Source of the DNA: an uncultured Tateyamaria sp.
GTDB taxonomy: Bacteria; Pseudomonadota; Alphaproteobacteria; Rhodobacterales; Rhodobacteraceae
DNA: 64,000 bases
Direction of reading: 5' to 3'
Assembly: GCF_947488715.1 (NCBI RefSeq)
Contig: NZ_CANLAG010000002.1
Span: forward strand, 186,001-250,000
Shown here: positions 41,408-49,753 of the stretch, one piece after another
Layout of the letters: every line of letters begins with the position of its first letter
Position numbering within the stretch: the first letter of the stretch is position 1
The notes under the pieces: generated by a model
What the model saw: the letters and a program-made list of their open reading frames with translations, nothing else
Told to the model about the DNA's origin: nothing
Database searches by the model: none
Position numbers and translations under genes: made by a program

Positions 41408-42409
41408 TCAGCGCGTACTGGCCCGGCGCAGGATTTCTGCTGCGTCGGGCCGGTCGAGAAGGGTTTCGGTGACATCGAGGCCGGACAGGCCTGCGTCCGT
41501 GTGCGCAGTCAACCGGTCTGACACTTCTTCGGGCACCACAGGTTTGGTGCGCGTGTCGATCAGCATGGATTCGGCTGCAATCCCTTCGGCATAGATGATC
41601 TGGTGCGTGTCAAAGAGCAGTTCGAAATAGTCGACAAACCCGCCATCCTGGATCACCACGCTGTCGCCGTTGACGAGGTGACGCGCCTTGATCAACAGCT
41701 CGGAGCGCCCGGCGCCAAGGCGATCCTTGCGCTGGTAGATGAACAGGCGGTGATCCGGCGACACGATCAGGTCGCGGTCATTGTTCAGGGTCCCCGCGCG
41801 GATACAGATCGGGGCGAAATCGCCCACTGCGCGTACGGTGCTTTGGCCAATCCAGCGGACGTGCTGGACGCCGTCATTGCGGGTCAGAACCCGGTCGCCG
41901 ATGCTCAGCTCTTCGATCGGGGTCTGCGCGCCGGAGCCCAGCGTGATGTGCGTGCCACGGGTGAAACGGGCGCAGGCGAGGTGCGCAAACTTGGTGCGGA
42001 CGCTGTCCCGATCAGTGCCCACGAGGGCATAGCCGGTGCGCGGCGTAAGGCTGGCCAGTGGCAGCAGGTATATTTCGGCGATGTCACCGTCGGCGTCGAC
42101 CTCGACCAGAACAATTGCATCGGTGATCTGGCCGTCGGGCGACATCAGCGTGAGCGCGCAATCGAGGTGGATGGCCGCACCCGGTGTGCCGAGACGGCTG
42201 GTTTCGGCAACTGTCAGGTGGGCGGCGTCTGTTGCATGCAGTGTCAGGGCGTCGGTGCGCGCGGATGCACCAAGCATGTAGACATCGTCGAGCATCAGAT
42301 CATCCTCGACCGACAGCGCGTCGCCCAGATTGGCACCTTGGCTGACCTTGAAAGCGTCGGCCCGGTAGACGGGCAGGCTTTGGGCCGGGGGGATGTTGTG
42401 ATCGGTCAT
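41408..42409 (-). CDS. Hint-domain protein lacking the usual nucleophile cysteine
   Basis: A 333-residue protein. Residues 1-140 form a beta-rich N-terminal domain; residues 146-310 are a Hint_2 (hedgehog/intein) domain with GTHITLGSGAQTPIEELSIGDRV, WIGQSTV, VSPDHRLFIY (block-B-like His) and DTHQIIYAEGIAAESML. In the place of the catalytic Cys of CFTPGT-type starts there is Arg148 (ARFTRGTHI), with Cys146 two residues upstream. Self-cleavage of the normal kind therefore looks impossible unless Cys146 takes over. No signal peptide. Function unknown. Confidence 0.85.
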   Translation of the reverse strand: MTDHNIPPAQSLPVYRADAFKVSQGANLGDALSVEDDLMLDDVYMLGASARTDALTLHATDAAHLTVAETSRLGTPGAAIHLDCALTLMSPDGQITDAIVLVEVDADGDIAEIYLLPLASLTPRTGYALVGTDRDSVRTKFAHLACARFTRGTHITLGSGAQTPIEELSIGDRVLTRNDGVQHVRWIGQSTVRAVGDFAPICIRAGTLNNDRDLIVSPDHRLFIYQRKDRLGAGRSELLIKARHLVNGDSVVIQDGGFVDYFELLFDTHQIIYAEGIAAESMLIDTRTKPVVPEEVSDRLTAHTDAGLSGLDVTETLLDRPDAAEILRRASTR

Positions 42410-42546
42410 GTTTGGACGATGTCTAGCCTTGTTGCAGACGACATAACCTAGAATTGTGGCGCGCGTCGGTCAACGGTTCGGTCTTTTGCTGGCGCATTGG
42501 TGAGGGGGCCGTTACCAGTTGGTGACATCACGACAGGAGAAAAGTC

Positions 42547-43326
42547 ATGGATCTGGGAATTGCGGGCAAGCGGGCGGTCGTCTGTGCATCGTCCAAGGGG
42601 TTGGGTCTGGGGTGCGCCGAGGCGCTGGCCGCTGCGGGCGTACATCTGGTGATGAACAGCCGTGGGCCGGATGCGCTTGAGGCGGCCGCCGAACGGTTGC
42701 GCAAGGCGCACGGTGTCCACGTCACGACGGTTGCGGCGGATGTAACAACTTCGAACGGGCAGGCGGCGCTGATTGAGGCGGCGGGGGATGCCGATATTCT
42801 GGTGAACAATGCGGGTGGCCCACCTCCGGGGATGTGGCACGACTGGGACCGCGATGACTTTATAGCGGCACTTGATGCCAACATGCTGACGCCCATCGCG
42901 CTGATCAAGGCACTGGTGCCGGGCATGATGGATCGCGGATGGGGCCGGGTGGTCAACATCACCTCGCAGTCGGTCAAGGCGCCGATCCCCGTGTTGGGTC
43001 TGTCGAACGCGGCGCGCACGGGTTTGACCGGCTATGTGGCGGGCACCTCGCGCCAAGTCGCGGGCAAGGGCGTGACGATCAACAACCTGTTGCCCGGCAT
43101 CCACGCCACGGACCGCGCCGATGCGCTGGACGGTGGTGTTGTTGCGGCGCAGGGCATCACGTTGGACGAGGCCCGTGCGCAGCGTGCCGCCACGATCCCC
43201 GCACAGCGCTACGGCACACGCGAAGAGTTTGGCGCAGCCTGCGCGTTTTTGTGTTCTCAGCATGCCGGGTTCATCGTGGGTCAGAACCTGCTTTTGGATG
43301 GCGGTGCAACGGTGGCGACCATCTGA
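42547..43326 (+). CDS. Short-chain dehydrogenase/reductase-like protein without YxxxK
   Basis: A 259-residue Rossmann-fold protein. The NAD(P) glycine motif is altered but recognisable (VVCASSKGLGLGCAEAL), NNAGGPPPG and VVNITSQSVK are present, yet the catalytic YxxxK position reads LSNAAR (Ser for Tyr, Arg for Lys). A subgroup of 3-oxoacyl-ACP-reductase-like SDRs has this feature. It may thus bind a cofactor without classical SDR catalysis. ATG 42547 follows GACAGGAGAAAAG; the stop overlaps the next gene. Confidence 0.85.
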   Translation: MDLGIAGKRAVVCASSKGLGLGCAEALAAAGVHLVMNSRGPDALEAAAERLRKAHGVHVTTVAADVTTSNGQAALIEAAGDADILVNNAGGPPPGMWHDWDRDDFIAALDANMLTPIALIKALVPGMMDRGWGRVVNITSQSVKAPIPVLGLSNAARTGLTGYVAGTSRQVAGKGVTINNLLPGIHATDRADALDGGVVAAQGITLDEARAQRAATIPAQRYGTREEFGAACAFLCSQHAGFIVGQNLLLDGGATVATI

Positions 43327-44453
43327 TGGCCAAAGCCGCACCGACATTTTCGCTGAAGGATCAGCTGTTTAACGCGGATAGCGTAGGTGATTTGGCGGAT
43401 GAATACGCCGGTGCGGTGCCGGGGTTTGACCGTGATGCGTTCCACCGTGCTGCGGTTTCGGGCATCGCGGACCGGACGTTGATGGCGTGCCTTGACTGGT
43501 TTGCCGATTGTCTGGAGCCGTATTTGGCGCCGGACTTTCCGACCATGGCGGACCAGATCGAGGCGGCGATGCCACCGCGCCTGGATCCGACACTGCGGGA
43601 CGACGACTTTGGCCGGTTCATCCATGCGGTGCCGGGAATTCTGGCTGTGCGGCACGGATTGGAGGCGCACAGGGAGCGGGCGCTTGATCTGCTGCATGCC
43701 GCGACACAGCGGTTTTCGATGGAGTTCTATATCCGCGCCTTTCTCAACCGCTGGCCGGACGAGACGCTGGCGCGTTTTGCGGTTTGGGCGGGGGACGAGA
43801 ATTACCACGTGCGGCGTCTGGTGAGCGAGGGCATGCGACCCAAATTGCCCTGGGCGCAGAAGGTGGACCTGACGCTGGATCAGACATTGCCCTTGCTGGA
43901 CAGGTTGCAGGCGGACAGCACGCGGTTTGTGACGCGGTCGGTGGCCAATCATCTCAACGATATTGCGAAGTTCGATCCTGATACTGTGTTGGGGCGGTTG
44001 GCGGCCTGGGACGCGGCGGGCGATCAAGTGGAGAAAGAGCGTGACTGGATGCGGCGTCATGCCTTGCGGACGTTGATCAAGGACGGGCATGCCGGTGCGA
44101 TGGACATGCTCGGTTTTGCCCAGGATGCGGAGGTCGATGTGCGCGTAGACGTTGCCACGCCGCGTGTGGTTTTGGGGGAGGCGTTGGAATTTACTGTGAC
44201 GCTTGAAGCCGCGCAGGATGTGCCGGTTCTGGTGGACTACCGTATCCGGTTTGCCCGACCAAACGGGCGCAGTGGTGAAAAGGTGTTCAAGCTGAAGGTT
44301 GGGGCGGTCAAAACGCCCAAACCGTTGGTTTTGAAAAAGCGTCATGTTTTGAAGGCCAATGCGACGACGTTTGAACTGCATCCCGGCACGCATGGTCTGG
44401 TGGTGCAGGTTAACGGTGTGGACCGGGCCGAGACCACATTTGACATCGTGTAG
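43326..44453 (+). CDS. DNA alkylation repair (AlkD-like) protein with extra C-terminal beta domain
   Basis: A 375-residue protein. The first 270 residues are HEAT/ALK-type helical repeats (PDETLARFAVWAGDENYHVRRLVSEG, TRFVTRSVANHLNDIAK, ERDWMRRHALRTLIKDGH) as in AlkD-type DNA glycosylases. The last 100 residues look like a beta-sandwich (VVLGEALEFTVTLEAAQDVPVLVDYRI), which AlkD itself lacks. Starts at ATG 43326 overlapping the SDR stop by one base. Base-excision activity is possible but unproven; the active-site Asp/Trp/Arg set was not checked. Confidence 0.82.
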   Translation: MAKAAPTFSLKDQLFNADSVGDLADEYAGAVPGFDRDAFHRAAVSGIADRTLMACLDWFADCLEPYLAPDFPTMADQIEAAMPPRLDPTLRDDDFGRFIHAVPGILAVRHGLEAHRERALDLLHAATQRFSMEFYIRAFLNRWPDETLARFAVWAGDENYHVRRLVSEGMRPKLPWAQKVDLTLDQTLPLLDRLQADSTRFVTRSVANHLNDIAKFDPDTVLGRLAAWDAAGDQVEKERDWMRRHALRTLIKDGHAGAMDMLGFAQDAEVDVRVDVATPRVVLGEALEFTVTLEAAQDVPVLVDYRIRFARPNGRSGEKVFKLKVGAVKTPKPLVLKKRHVLKANATTFELHPGTHGLVVQVNGVDRAETTFDIV

Positions 44454-44508
44454 GGTCGGTGGGGCACTGTTTTGCGCTGGCGCGCAAAAGGCGCCCCCCC
44501 ACCGACCC
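44453..44508. repeat. Dispersed hairpin repeat, copy A
   Basis: Nested inverted repeat beginning in the stop codon of the AlkD-like gene. Outer arms GGGTCGGTGGGG (44453-44464) and CCCCACCGACCC (44497-44508) enclose inner arms TTTTGCGC (44470-44477) and GCGCAAAA (44482-44489). Related to copies at 47753 and 63790. Could act as a terminator, though it has no T-run. Confidence 0.75.
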
Positions 44509-44602
44509 TGATACCGCATCACAAGTTTGTGGATGGGCTGGTTCGGTTGCGGTGTGACTGTTACCTCGCCGTGCAAAGACGTCACAGGAAAGACCCTTGC
44601 CC

Positions 44603-45958
44603 ATGAGTATGCCGTTGTTGATGGGGCTGTTTGCCCTTGTGATTGCTGTCAGCATACTGGCCGCGCCGCGCCGCGCCACGGTCGAAGGGTTTTTTGCCGG
44701 ACGCGTGGGCGAACGTGCGCCCGGTTTGTGGGTTCTGGTGCTGAGCCAGGTGACCACCTGGATCTTTGCGCGCAGCCTGATGAACGCGGCCATTCTGGGC
44801 TACTTCTATGGGATCGCCGGTACGCTGGCCTATGCCGCCTACTACGGTAGCTTTTTGACGGGTGCGTATGTCGTGGGTCATTTGCGCGCGCGCGGGGCCA
44901 TGTCGGTGCAGGATTGGCTGACGGGCCAGTTCGGGGCCTTGGGCACCGGGGCGTACAACATCGTCATCGCGTTGCGCCTGTTGTCTGAGGTTTTTGCCAA
45001 TTTGCTGGTGGTTGGGTTGATCGCGGGTGCGGTTCTTGAGGGCAGTGCTACGGCGGCCATTGTTGTGGTTGCCGTGTTGGGCCTCGCTTATTCGGCCTGG
45101 GGCGGGCTGAGTGCGGCGTTGCGGACCGACGTGGCGCAGATGATTGTCTTTCTGGCGGTGTTCAGTGTGGCGCTTGCCTATCTCGTACTGAGCCCTGGAT
45201 TTTCGTTGGGGGCAGTCCTGACGGCACCTGGTACGGCGGGTGCGTACAACGGCTGGGTCTTGCTGGCCGTGGCCGCTTTACAGGTTTTTTCCTATCCTGT
45301 GCATGATCCGGTGATGATGGACCGGGGGTTTCTGGCAGATGCGCGGACCACGCGGGCTTCGTTTCTCCATGCGTTCTGGTTGTCCACATTGTGCATCATC
45401 GGGTTCGGGTTCTTTGGCATTCAGGCCAGCCTTGTCGGCGCGACCTATGAGGCAGAGTTGATCGGCACCTGGGGTGTGATGTTCCCGGGATGGGTGTTTG
45501 CGCTGTTGATGCTTTCGCTGTTGGTGTCCGCCGTTTCGACCTTGGATTCGGCGCTGGCCTCGGCCGCACGTTTGGTCGTCGAAGAGGTCCGTGCCGCGCC
45601 GCGCAGCCTGTTGGGCGGGCGGCTGGTCATGGTCGTCTTTATGGCGCTGGGGGCCGGTTTGACTGTGTGGGGCAACGCGACGCTTTTTGATGCGGTGGCG
45701 GTGAGCGGCACGGCGTCGATGTTCCTGACGCCGGTGTTGATCGTGGGTCTGGTGATGGGGCGGGCTGTGCCGGTCTGGTCCTATCTGATGGCCTTTGGTG
45801 CGGCGGTTTTGGGCGCGGTGGCCTATTTCGGGCGGGGTTGGAGCCTCTTTGCGACTCTGCTGCCGGAGGGCCACAAATATGAGCAGCTTCTGGTGATCTG
45901 CGTGGTTGTTCTGGCCGTTGGTTTTGCGGCGGTGCTTGCGGGCGCGCGCCGGGCCTGA
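44603..45958 (+). CDS. Sodium:solute symporter family transporter
   Basis: A 451-residue membrane protein with about 13 transmembrane helices of the SSS fold: FFAGRVGERAPGLWVLVLSQVTTWIFARS near the start, YSAWGGLSAALRTDVAQMIVF in the middle, and LLVSAVSTLDSALASAARL (the sodium-site helix) near residue 310. The substrate is not evident; proline-, pantothenate- and urea-type symporters share the fold. ATG 44603 was chosen; TTG 44597 lies nearer to AGGAAAG (44586-44592) and is possible. First gene of a four-gene unit. Confidence 0.82.
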   Translation: MSMPLLMGLFALVIAVSILAAPRRATVEGFFAGRVGERAPGLWVLVLSQVTTWIFARSLMNAAILGYFYGIAGTLAYAAYYGSFLTGAYVVGHLRARGAMSVQDWLTGQFGALGTGAYNIVIALRLLSEVFANLLVVGLIAGAVLEGSATAAIVVVAVLGLAYSAWGGLSAALRTDVAQMIVFLAVFSVALAYLVLSPGFSLGAVLTAPGTAGAYNGWVLLAVAALQVFSYPVHDPVMMDRGFLADARTTRASFLHAFWLSTLCIIGFGFFGIQASLVGATYEAELIGTWGVMFPGWVFALLMLSLLVSAVSTLDSALASAARLVVEEVRAAPRSLLGGRLVMVVFMALGAGLTVWGNATLFDAVAVSGTASMFLTPVLIVGLVMGRAVPVWSYLMAFGAAVLGAVAYFGRGWSLFATLLPEGHKYEQLLVICVVVLAVGFAAVLAGARRA

Positions 45959-45994
45959 TACCTCCCGACTGTTTTGATCGGGAATGGGCGGAAC

Positions 45995-47080
45995 GTGACG
46001 GCACCTCGGCTGGAAATTCGCAATCTGGTGCGCAGTTTTGGCGGCCGCCGTGTGGTCGATGGGGTCAGCCTTTCGATTCAGCCGGGCCAGGTGACATGCC
46101 TCTTGGGGCCGTCGGGCTGCGGCAAGTCGACGACCTTGCGGATGATCGCAGGCGTCGAGATGCAGGACTCGGGCGAGATCTATGTGGATGGTGCCCTGAT
46201 CTGCGACACCAAGTTCCGTGTGCCGCCCGAACGGCGGGAAATTGGCCTTATGTTTCAGGATTTTGCGCTGTTTCCGCATCTGAGTGTGGCGGGCAATGTG
46301 GCGTATGGGTTGAGCGGGTCACGCGAGGAAAAGCGGGCACGGGTCGAAGAGATGCTGGACCGTGTGCGCATGGGGCGGTTCATCGACATGTTTCCGCATC
46401 AGCTGTCGGGCGGCGAGCAGCAACGGATTGCGCTGGCGCGGGCCTTGGCGCCGCGTCCACGGATCATGCTGATGGATGAGCCGTTTTCGGGCCTCGACAA
46501 CCGGTTGCGTGACGGGATCCGCGACGAGACGCTGGCGATCCTCAAGGAAGAGGATACCGGTGTTTTGCTGGTCACCCATGAGCCGGACGAGGCGATGCGG
46601 ATGGCCGACGAGATTGCGCTGATGCGCGACGGGCAGGTGGTGCAGCGCGGCGCGCCATACAACGTTTACACGCGGCCCGCCGATCGGGCATCGGTCGCAT
46701 TTTTCAGCGATGCGAACCGGTTGGCATCGGTGGTCGATGGGGCGCTGGCGATGACACCCTTTGGCCGGTTTCTGGCACCGGGTGTGCCGGATGGAACGCC
46801 AGTGGACATCGTGTTTCGGCCTCAGCATGTGAAGATTGATTTTGACCGGGCGGGCGTTGGGCCGGGGCCTACGGCCGCTGAAGGGACGGCGGCGCGGGCG
46901 CAAGTGATCCGCGCGCGGTTCATGGGCAACGAGAGCCTTGTGGAATACCGCCTTGACCATGATGCATCGGTGATCAAAGTGACGGTGCCGGGGGTGTTCC
47001 TGCCGCAGGCGGGCACGGTGATGTGGCTGCGGATCCGGCGCGACAAGTGTTTTGTCTTTGCAAGTGAGGAGCGCACATGA
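45995..47080 (+). CDS. ABC transporter ATP-binding protein (iron/polyamine-type), no permease nearby
   Basis: A 361-residue ATPase. Walker A GPSGCGKST (about residues 38-46), Q-loop MFQDFALFPH, signature LSGGEQQRIALARAL, Walker B IMLMDEPFSGLD and the switch His in LLVTHEPDEAMRMAD are all intact; a C-terminal TOBE-like domain (FRPQHVKIDF) follows after residue 255. Such subunits normally drive periplasmic importers for iron or polyamines, but no permease or binding protein is adjacent. Start GTG 45995 is favoured over TTG 45974. The stop overlaps the next gene (ATGA). Confidence 0.88.
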   Translation: MTAPRLEIRNLVRSFGGRRVVDGVSLSIQPGQVTCLLGPSGCGKSTTLRMIAGVEMQDSGEIYVDGALICDTKFRVPPERREIGLMFQDFALFPHLSVAGNVAYGLSGSREEKRARVEEMLDRVRMGRFIDMFPHQLSGGEQQRIALARALAPRPRIMLMDEPFSGLDNRLRDGIRDETLAILKEEDTGVLLVTHEPDEAMRMADEIALMRDGQVVQRGAPYNVYTRPADRASVAFFSDANRLASVVDGALAMTPFGRFLAPGVPDGTPVDIVFRPQHVKIDFDRAGVGPGPTAAEGTAARAQVIRARFMGNESLVEYRLDHDASVIKVTVPGVFLPQAGTVMWLRIRRDKCFVFASEERT

Positions 47081-47418
47081 GTGGGCCGATGATTGTGGAA
47101 TTTGGTCTGGGCACGTCGTTGCGCCGGGGCAGTTATACCGAAGCCGCGGCCCGTGCCGTGCGGGCGGCGTTGTGGCGCAATTCGATCAACCTTGCGGAAT
47201 ATATGGGTGTCGGCAAGGAGGACATGGTGATCGAGGTGCATGTGGGCTGTGCGCGGCCCGATCTGGTGGATACGTCCGTGCTGGCCGAGGTGTTTCCTTA
47301 TGGGCGCACGTCCTTTGTCGTGGGGCATGGCGGCCTTGATGTGGTGCGGCCCGAGGGGGTCGGCAATCCGACGGTGATGGCGCAGGCGGCGCTGGTCGTG
47401 TCGGTGGAGGGCGCGTGA
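47077..47418 (+). CDS. Lin0512 family protein, first of tandem pair
   Basis: A 113-residue protein matching the Lin0512 pattern as I recall it: IVEFGLGTSLRRGSYTEAAARAVRAALWRNS, then VEVHVGCARPDLVDTSVLAEVFPYGR and VVGHGGLDV. The family is small, soluble and of unknown function. The conserved-looking His and Gly residues suggest a binding site. ATG 47077 overlaps the ABC ATPase stop, so the two are translationally coupled. Confidence 0.8.
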   Translation: MSGPMIVEFGLGTSLRRGSYTEAAARAVRAALWRNSINLAEYMGVGKEDMVIEVHVGCARPDLVDTSVLAEVFPYGRTSFVVGHGGLDVVRPEGVGNPTVMAQAALVVSVEGA

Positions 47419-47753
47419 TGGCAGAGCAGCGTTTGATCATCGAGATGGCGCAGGGCGTCGATCTGCATGGGCGGGATGACACCAAAGCTGCGCGGCGCGC
47501 GGTGGAGCAGGCCCTGCAGGGGGCGTCGCTGCCGATTTTTGGCACGTTGGGTGTGGATCGCGAGTCCATGCGCATCGTGGTGCATATTGGCGTGCCGCGG
47601 CCTGAGGCGGTGGATGTGGAGCTGATTGCTGGCCTGTTGCCTTACGGTCAGGTTGAGGTCGTGGCGGAAGCTGGGGGCCTTGATGTGCCTGTGGCGGGTG
47701 ATGTGGCCGTGATGGCCGTGGCGGCGATCGAGGTGTTCCTGCCGGTGCGTTAG
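47418..47753 (+). CDS. Lin0512 family protein, second of tandem pair
   Basis: A 111-residue paralogue of the preceding protein: LIIEMAQGVDLHGRDDTKAARRAVEQAL, VVHIGVPRPEAVDVELIAGLLPYGQ and VVAEAGGLDV align with the same blocks. ATG 47418 overlaps the previous stop by one base (TGATG; GTG 47415 is an alternative). The pair probably forms a heterodimer. Its stop codon abuts repeat copy B. Confidence 0.8.
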   Translation: MAEQRLIIEMAQGVDLHGRDDTKAARRAVEQALQGASLPIFGTLGVDRESMRIVVHIGVPRPEAVDVELIAGLLPYGQVEVVAEAGGLDVPVAGDVAVMAVAAIEVFLPVR

Positions 47754-47811
47754 GGTGTCGGGTGCTCTGTTTTGCGCCTCTGCGGCGCAAAAGGCGCCCA
47801 CCCGCCGACCC
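47753..47811. repeat. Dispersed hairpin repeat, copy B
   Basis: Inner arms TTTTGCGCC (47770-47778) and GGCGCAAAA (47784-47792) around TCTGC; outer arms CGGGTG (about 47759-47764) and CACCCG (47799-47804), followed by the shared end GCCGACCC (47804-47811). It lies between the stop codons of the convergent Lin0512 and WYL genes and could terminate either. Confidence 0.75.
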
Positions 47812-47819
47812 TTGGGGCG

Positions 47820-48491
47820 TCAGAGCGTTGGATCATAGTCTTGCAGGCGCTTGCCGGGCTCGTCGGTGAAGAGTTCGGGCAATGCTTCGGCGGTCTGGAT
47901 GAGGTCGACGCGGAACACCCGGAAATCGTTTCGGAGTTCACACCAGGTGGTCAGCGTCCAGACGCGGCCCCAGTATTCCATGTGCAGCGGGCGCACGGTG
48001 CGCGTGGTGATGCGGTCGCCTTTGGAGTGGTAGGTCAGTTGCAGCTTTTGCCGGGCACGGATGGCTGCCCGCAGGGTGGGCATCTGGGCAAAGCCGCGTA
48101 CCGCGTCGGCAAAAGGGTAGACCGCGAATTTCCACTTGTCAGCGTCCGCCACGGTGCGTTCGGGCAGGACTGCGTCGATCTTGTCAGCCAGCGTGCGCGC
48201 GGCGGTCTTGAGCGTGTCATCTGCGGCCTCGGCCACGATTGCCATGCCGAGGTTCAGGGCCTCCAATTCTTCGGTGGTGAGGGTAAGGGGTGGCAGGCTG
48301 ATCGCTTGGGTGATCATGTAACCCACGCCGCGTTCCCCCTGCACAGGCAAGCCGGACGCCACCAGCGTGTCCATGTCGCGGTAGATGGTGCGCACCGACA
48401 CCTCGCAGATTTCTGCCATCTCCTGCGCGGTGTGCAGCTTGCCGTCGCGCAGGATCTGGATCAGGTAAAAGAGTCGGTCGGTGCGGCGCAT
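47820..48491 (-). CDS. Helix-turn-helix/WYL-domain transcriptional regulator (YafY type)
   Basis: A 223-residue regulator: N-terminal winged helix-turn-helix (RRTDRLFYLIQILRDGKLHTAQEMAEICEVSVRTIYRDMDTL, residues 1-43) and a C-terminal WYL domain (QLTYHSKGDRITTRTVRPLHMEYWGRVWTLTTWCELRNDFRVF). WYL domains sense ligands, often nucleic acids or nucleotides. It is one base upstream of the gene at 48493 in reading direction reversed (both on the minus strand, the latter first), so they form one unit. Confidence 0.88.
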   Translation of the reverse strand: MRRTDRLFYLIQILRDGKLHTAQEMAEICEVSVRTIYRDMDTLVASGLPVQGERGVGYMITQAISLPPLTLTTEELEALNLGMAIVAEAADDTLKTAARTLADKIDAVLPERTVADADKWKFAVYPFADAVRGFAQMPTLRAAIRARQKLQLTYHSKGDRITTRTVRPLHMEYWGRVWTLTTWCELRNDFRVFRVDLIQTAEALPELFTDEPGKRLQDYDPTL

Positions 48492-48492
48492 A

Positions 48493-48867
48493 TCACTCCT
48501 GTTGCAACTGGATCGCGGCGTGGCGCATGTCCATGCCGTCGGGTGCGATCATGGCCATGAAGGGGGCGGCTTCGGGGCGTTCGAACATGGCGGCGGCAGC
48601 GGATTTTGCGGCGTCGAGCGACGTCCAGACGATGTGATCGGTCCAGAGCCCGGTGTCGTCGACCGACAGGGTGCGTTTAACCATGGCATCCGTGCTGCGC
48701 AGGAATGGTCCCATATCATCCGCAGCGTCAATGAACGCGGCTGGGCTGGTGCCTTCGATCAGGCGGAAGGTCACAATTTCGGACACGGGGCCTGACGGGC
48801 CAGCGCCCTCGGCGCTGGCGGCATGGGCGATGGTGAGGGCAAAGAGGGAAGTGGTGAGGACGCGCAT
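48493..48867 (-). CDS. Exported small protein, stress-responsive barrel-like
   Basis: A 124-residue protein with a signal peptide (MRVLTTSLFALTIAHAASA, cut near residue 19) and a mature domain resembling dimeric alpha/beta-barrel monooxygenase-like proteins (SEIVTFRLIEGTSPAAFIDAADDM, TDHIVWTSLDAAKSAAAAM). ATG 48867 follows AGGAG. It heads a two-gene unit with the WYL regulator one base downstream. A perfect inverted repeat lies 49 bases upstream of its start. Confidence 0.75.
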   Translation of the reverse strand: MRVLTTSLFALTIAHAASAEGAGPSGPVSEIVTFRLIEGTSPAAFIDAADDMGPFLRSTDAMVKRTLSVDDTGLWTDHIVWTSLDAAKSAAAAMFERPEAAPFMAMIAPDGMDMRHAAIQLQQE

Positions 48868-48915
48868 CGATAGGTCTCCTTCTTGGTTCATGCGTGATGC
48901 GGCCGGTTTAGAGAG

Positions 48916-48945
48916 ATCCAACTGACACTAACCTGTCAGTTGGAT
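48916..48945. promoter_or_regulatory. Perfect 12+12 inverted repeat, TetR-type operator candidate
   Basis: Arms ATCCAACTGACA (48916-48927) and TGTCAGTTGGAT (48934-48945) with spacer CTAACC. It lies between the divergent gene at 48867 (49 bases away) and tatA (139 bases away). Size and symmetry fit a TetR-family operator, but no such regulator is encoded in the window. Confidence 0.6.
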
Positions 48946-49084
48946 GCAGGCCACCGAAATTTTTACGGCTTTTCCGGCCTCAGACCACTTGCAACGCGTG
49001 TCTGACCCTTTCGGCGCGAGTGGGCTTTTCATAAATCTGGAGGCGACAGGCGGCATTCCGTCGCCAAAGACATGGGAGAGACCA

Positions 49085-49303
49085 ATGGGAATTGGAAACA
49101 TCGGACTTCCGGGCCTGCTGCTTATCGCTGTTGTGGTGCTGGTGCTGTTTGGGCGGGGCAAAATCTCGAGCCTAATGGGTGAAGTCGGCAAGGGCATCAC
49201 CAGCTTCAAGAAGGGCGTGAACGAGGGCAAGGACGAGCTGGAAGCGGCAAGCGCCGAAGAGGCCAAGGACATTACGCCCGAGACTGAAAAAGACAAGGTC
49301 TGA
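49085..49303 (+). CDS. tatA: Twin-arginine translocase subunit TatA
   Basis: A 72-residue protein: one N-terminal transmembrane helix (GLPGLLLIAVVVLVLFGRGKI, residues 6-26, given as the FGRGK hinge) followed by an amphipathic helix (LMGEVGKGITSFKKGV) and an acidic tail. Forms the export pore for folded proteins. ATG 49085 follows GGGAGAG; longer open frame upstream lacks similarity. Confidence 0.93.
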   Translation: MGIGNIGLPGLLLIAVVVLVLFGRGKISSLMGEVGKGITSFKKGVNEGKDELEAASAEEAKDITPETEKDKV

Positions 49304-49306
49304 TCC

Positions 49307-49753
49307 ATGTTCGACCTTGGCTTTGCCGAGCTGCTGATCATCGGGATCGTGGCGCTGATCGTGATTGGCCCCAAGGACCTGCCCATGGTGTTTCGCCAGG
49401 TGGGGCGGTTTGTGGGCAAGGCCCGCGGCATGGCGCGCGAGTTCTCGACGGCCATGAACCAGGCGGCGGATGAGGCGGGCGTCAAGGACATCCAGCGCAC
49501 GATCAACACCGCCACCAACCCGGTGGGCAGTGCCATGGACGGGGTCAAGGACGCCGCACGCGACGTGACATCATCCCTGAGCGATCTGGACCCGAACAGC
49601 GAAACCGGCAAGCTGGCGGCGGAACGTGCCGAGAACGCGCGTAAGATCCAGGCGGCTACCGCCCGTGCGCAGGCCGAGCGCAAGACCCAGGAAGCAGCCG
49701 ACGCGCTCAAACGCGCCGAAGAGCTGGAAGCGCAGGCCCCGAAAGAGAGCTAG
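49307..49753 (+). CDS. tatB: Twin-arginine translocase subunit TatB
   Basis: A 148-residue protein with the TatB N-terminus ([21 protein letters not shown], then [25 protein letters not shown]). The long amphipathic and coiled C-terminal half ([22 protein letters not shown]) is Ala/Glu-rich. It pairs with TatC to bind twin-arginine signal peptides. Three bases after tatA. Confidence 0.93.
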   Translation: MFDLGFAELLIIGIVALIVIGPKDLPMVFRQVGRFVGKARGMAREFSTAMNQAADEAGVKDIQRTINTATNPVGSAMDGVKDAARDVTSSLSDLDPNSETGKLAAERAENARKIQAATARAQAERKTQEAADALKRAEELEAQAPKES

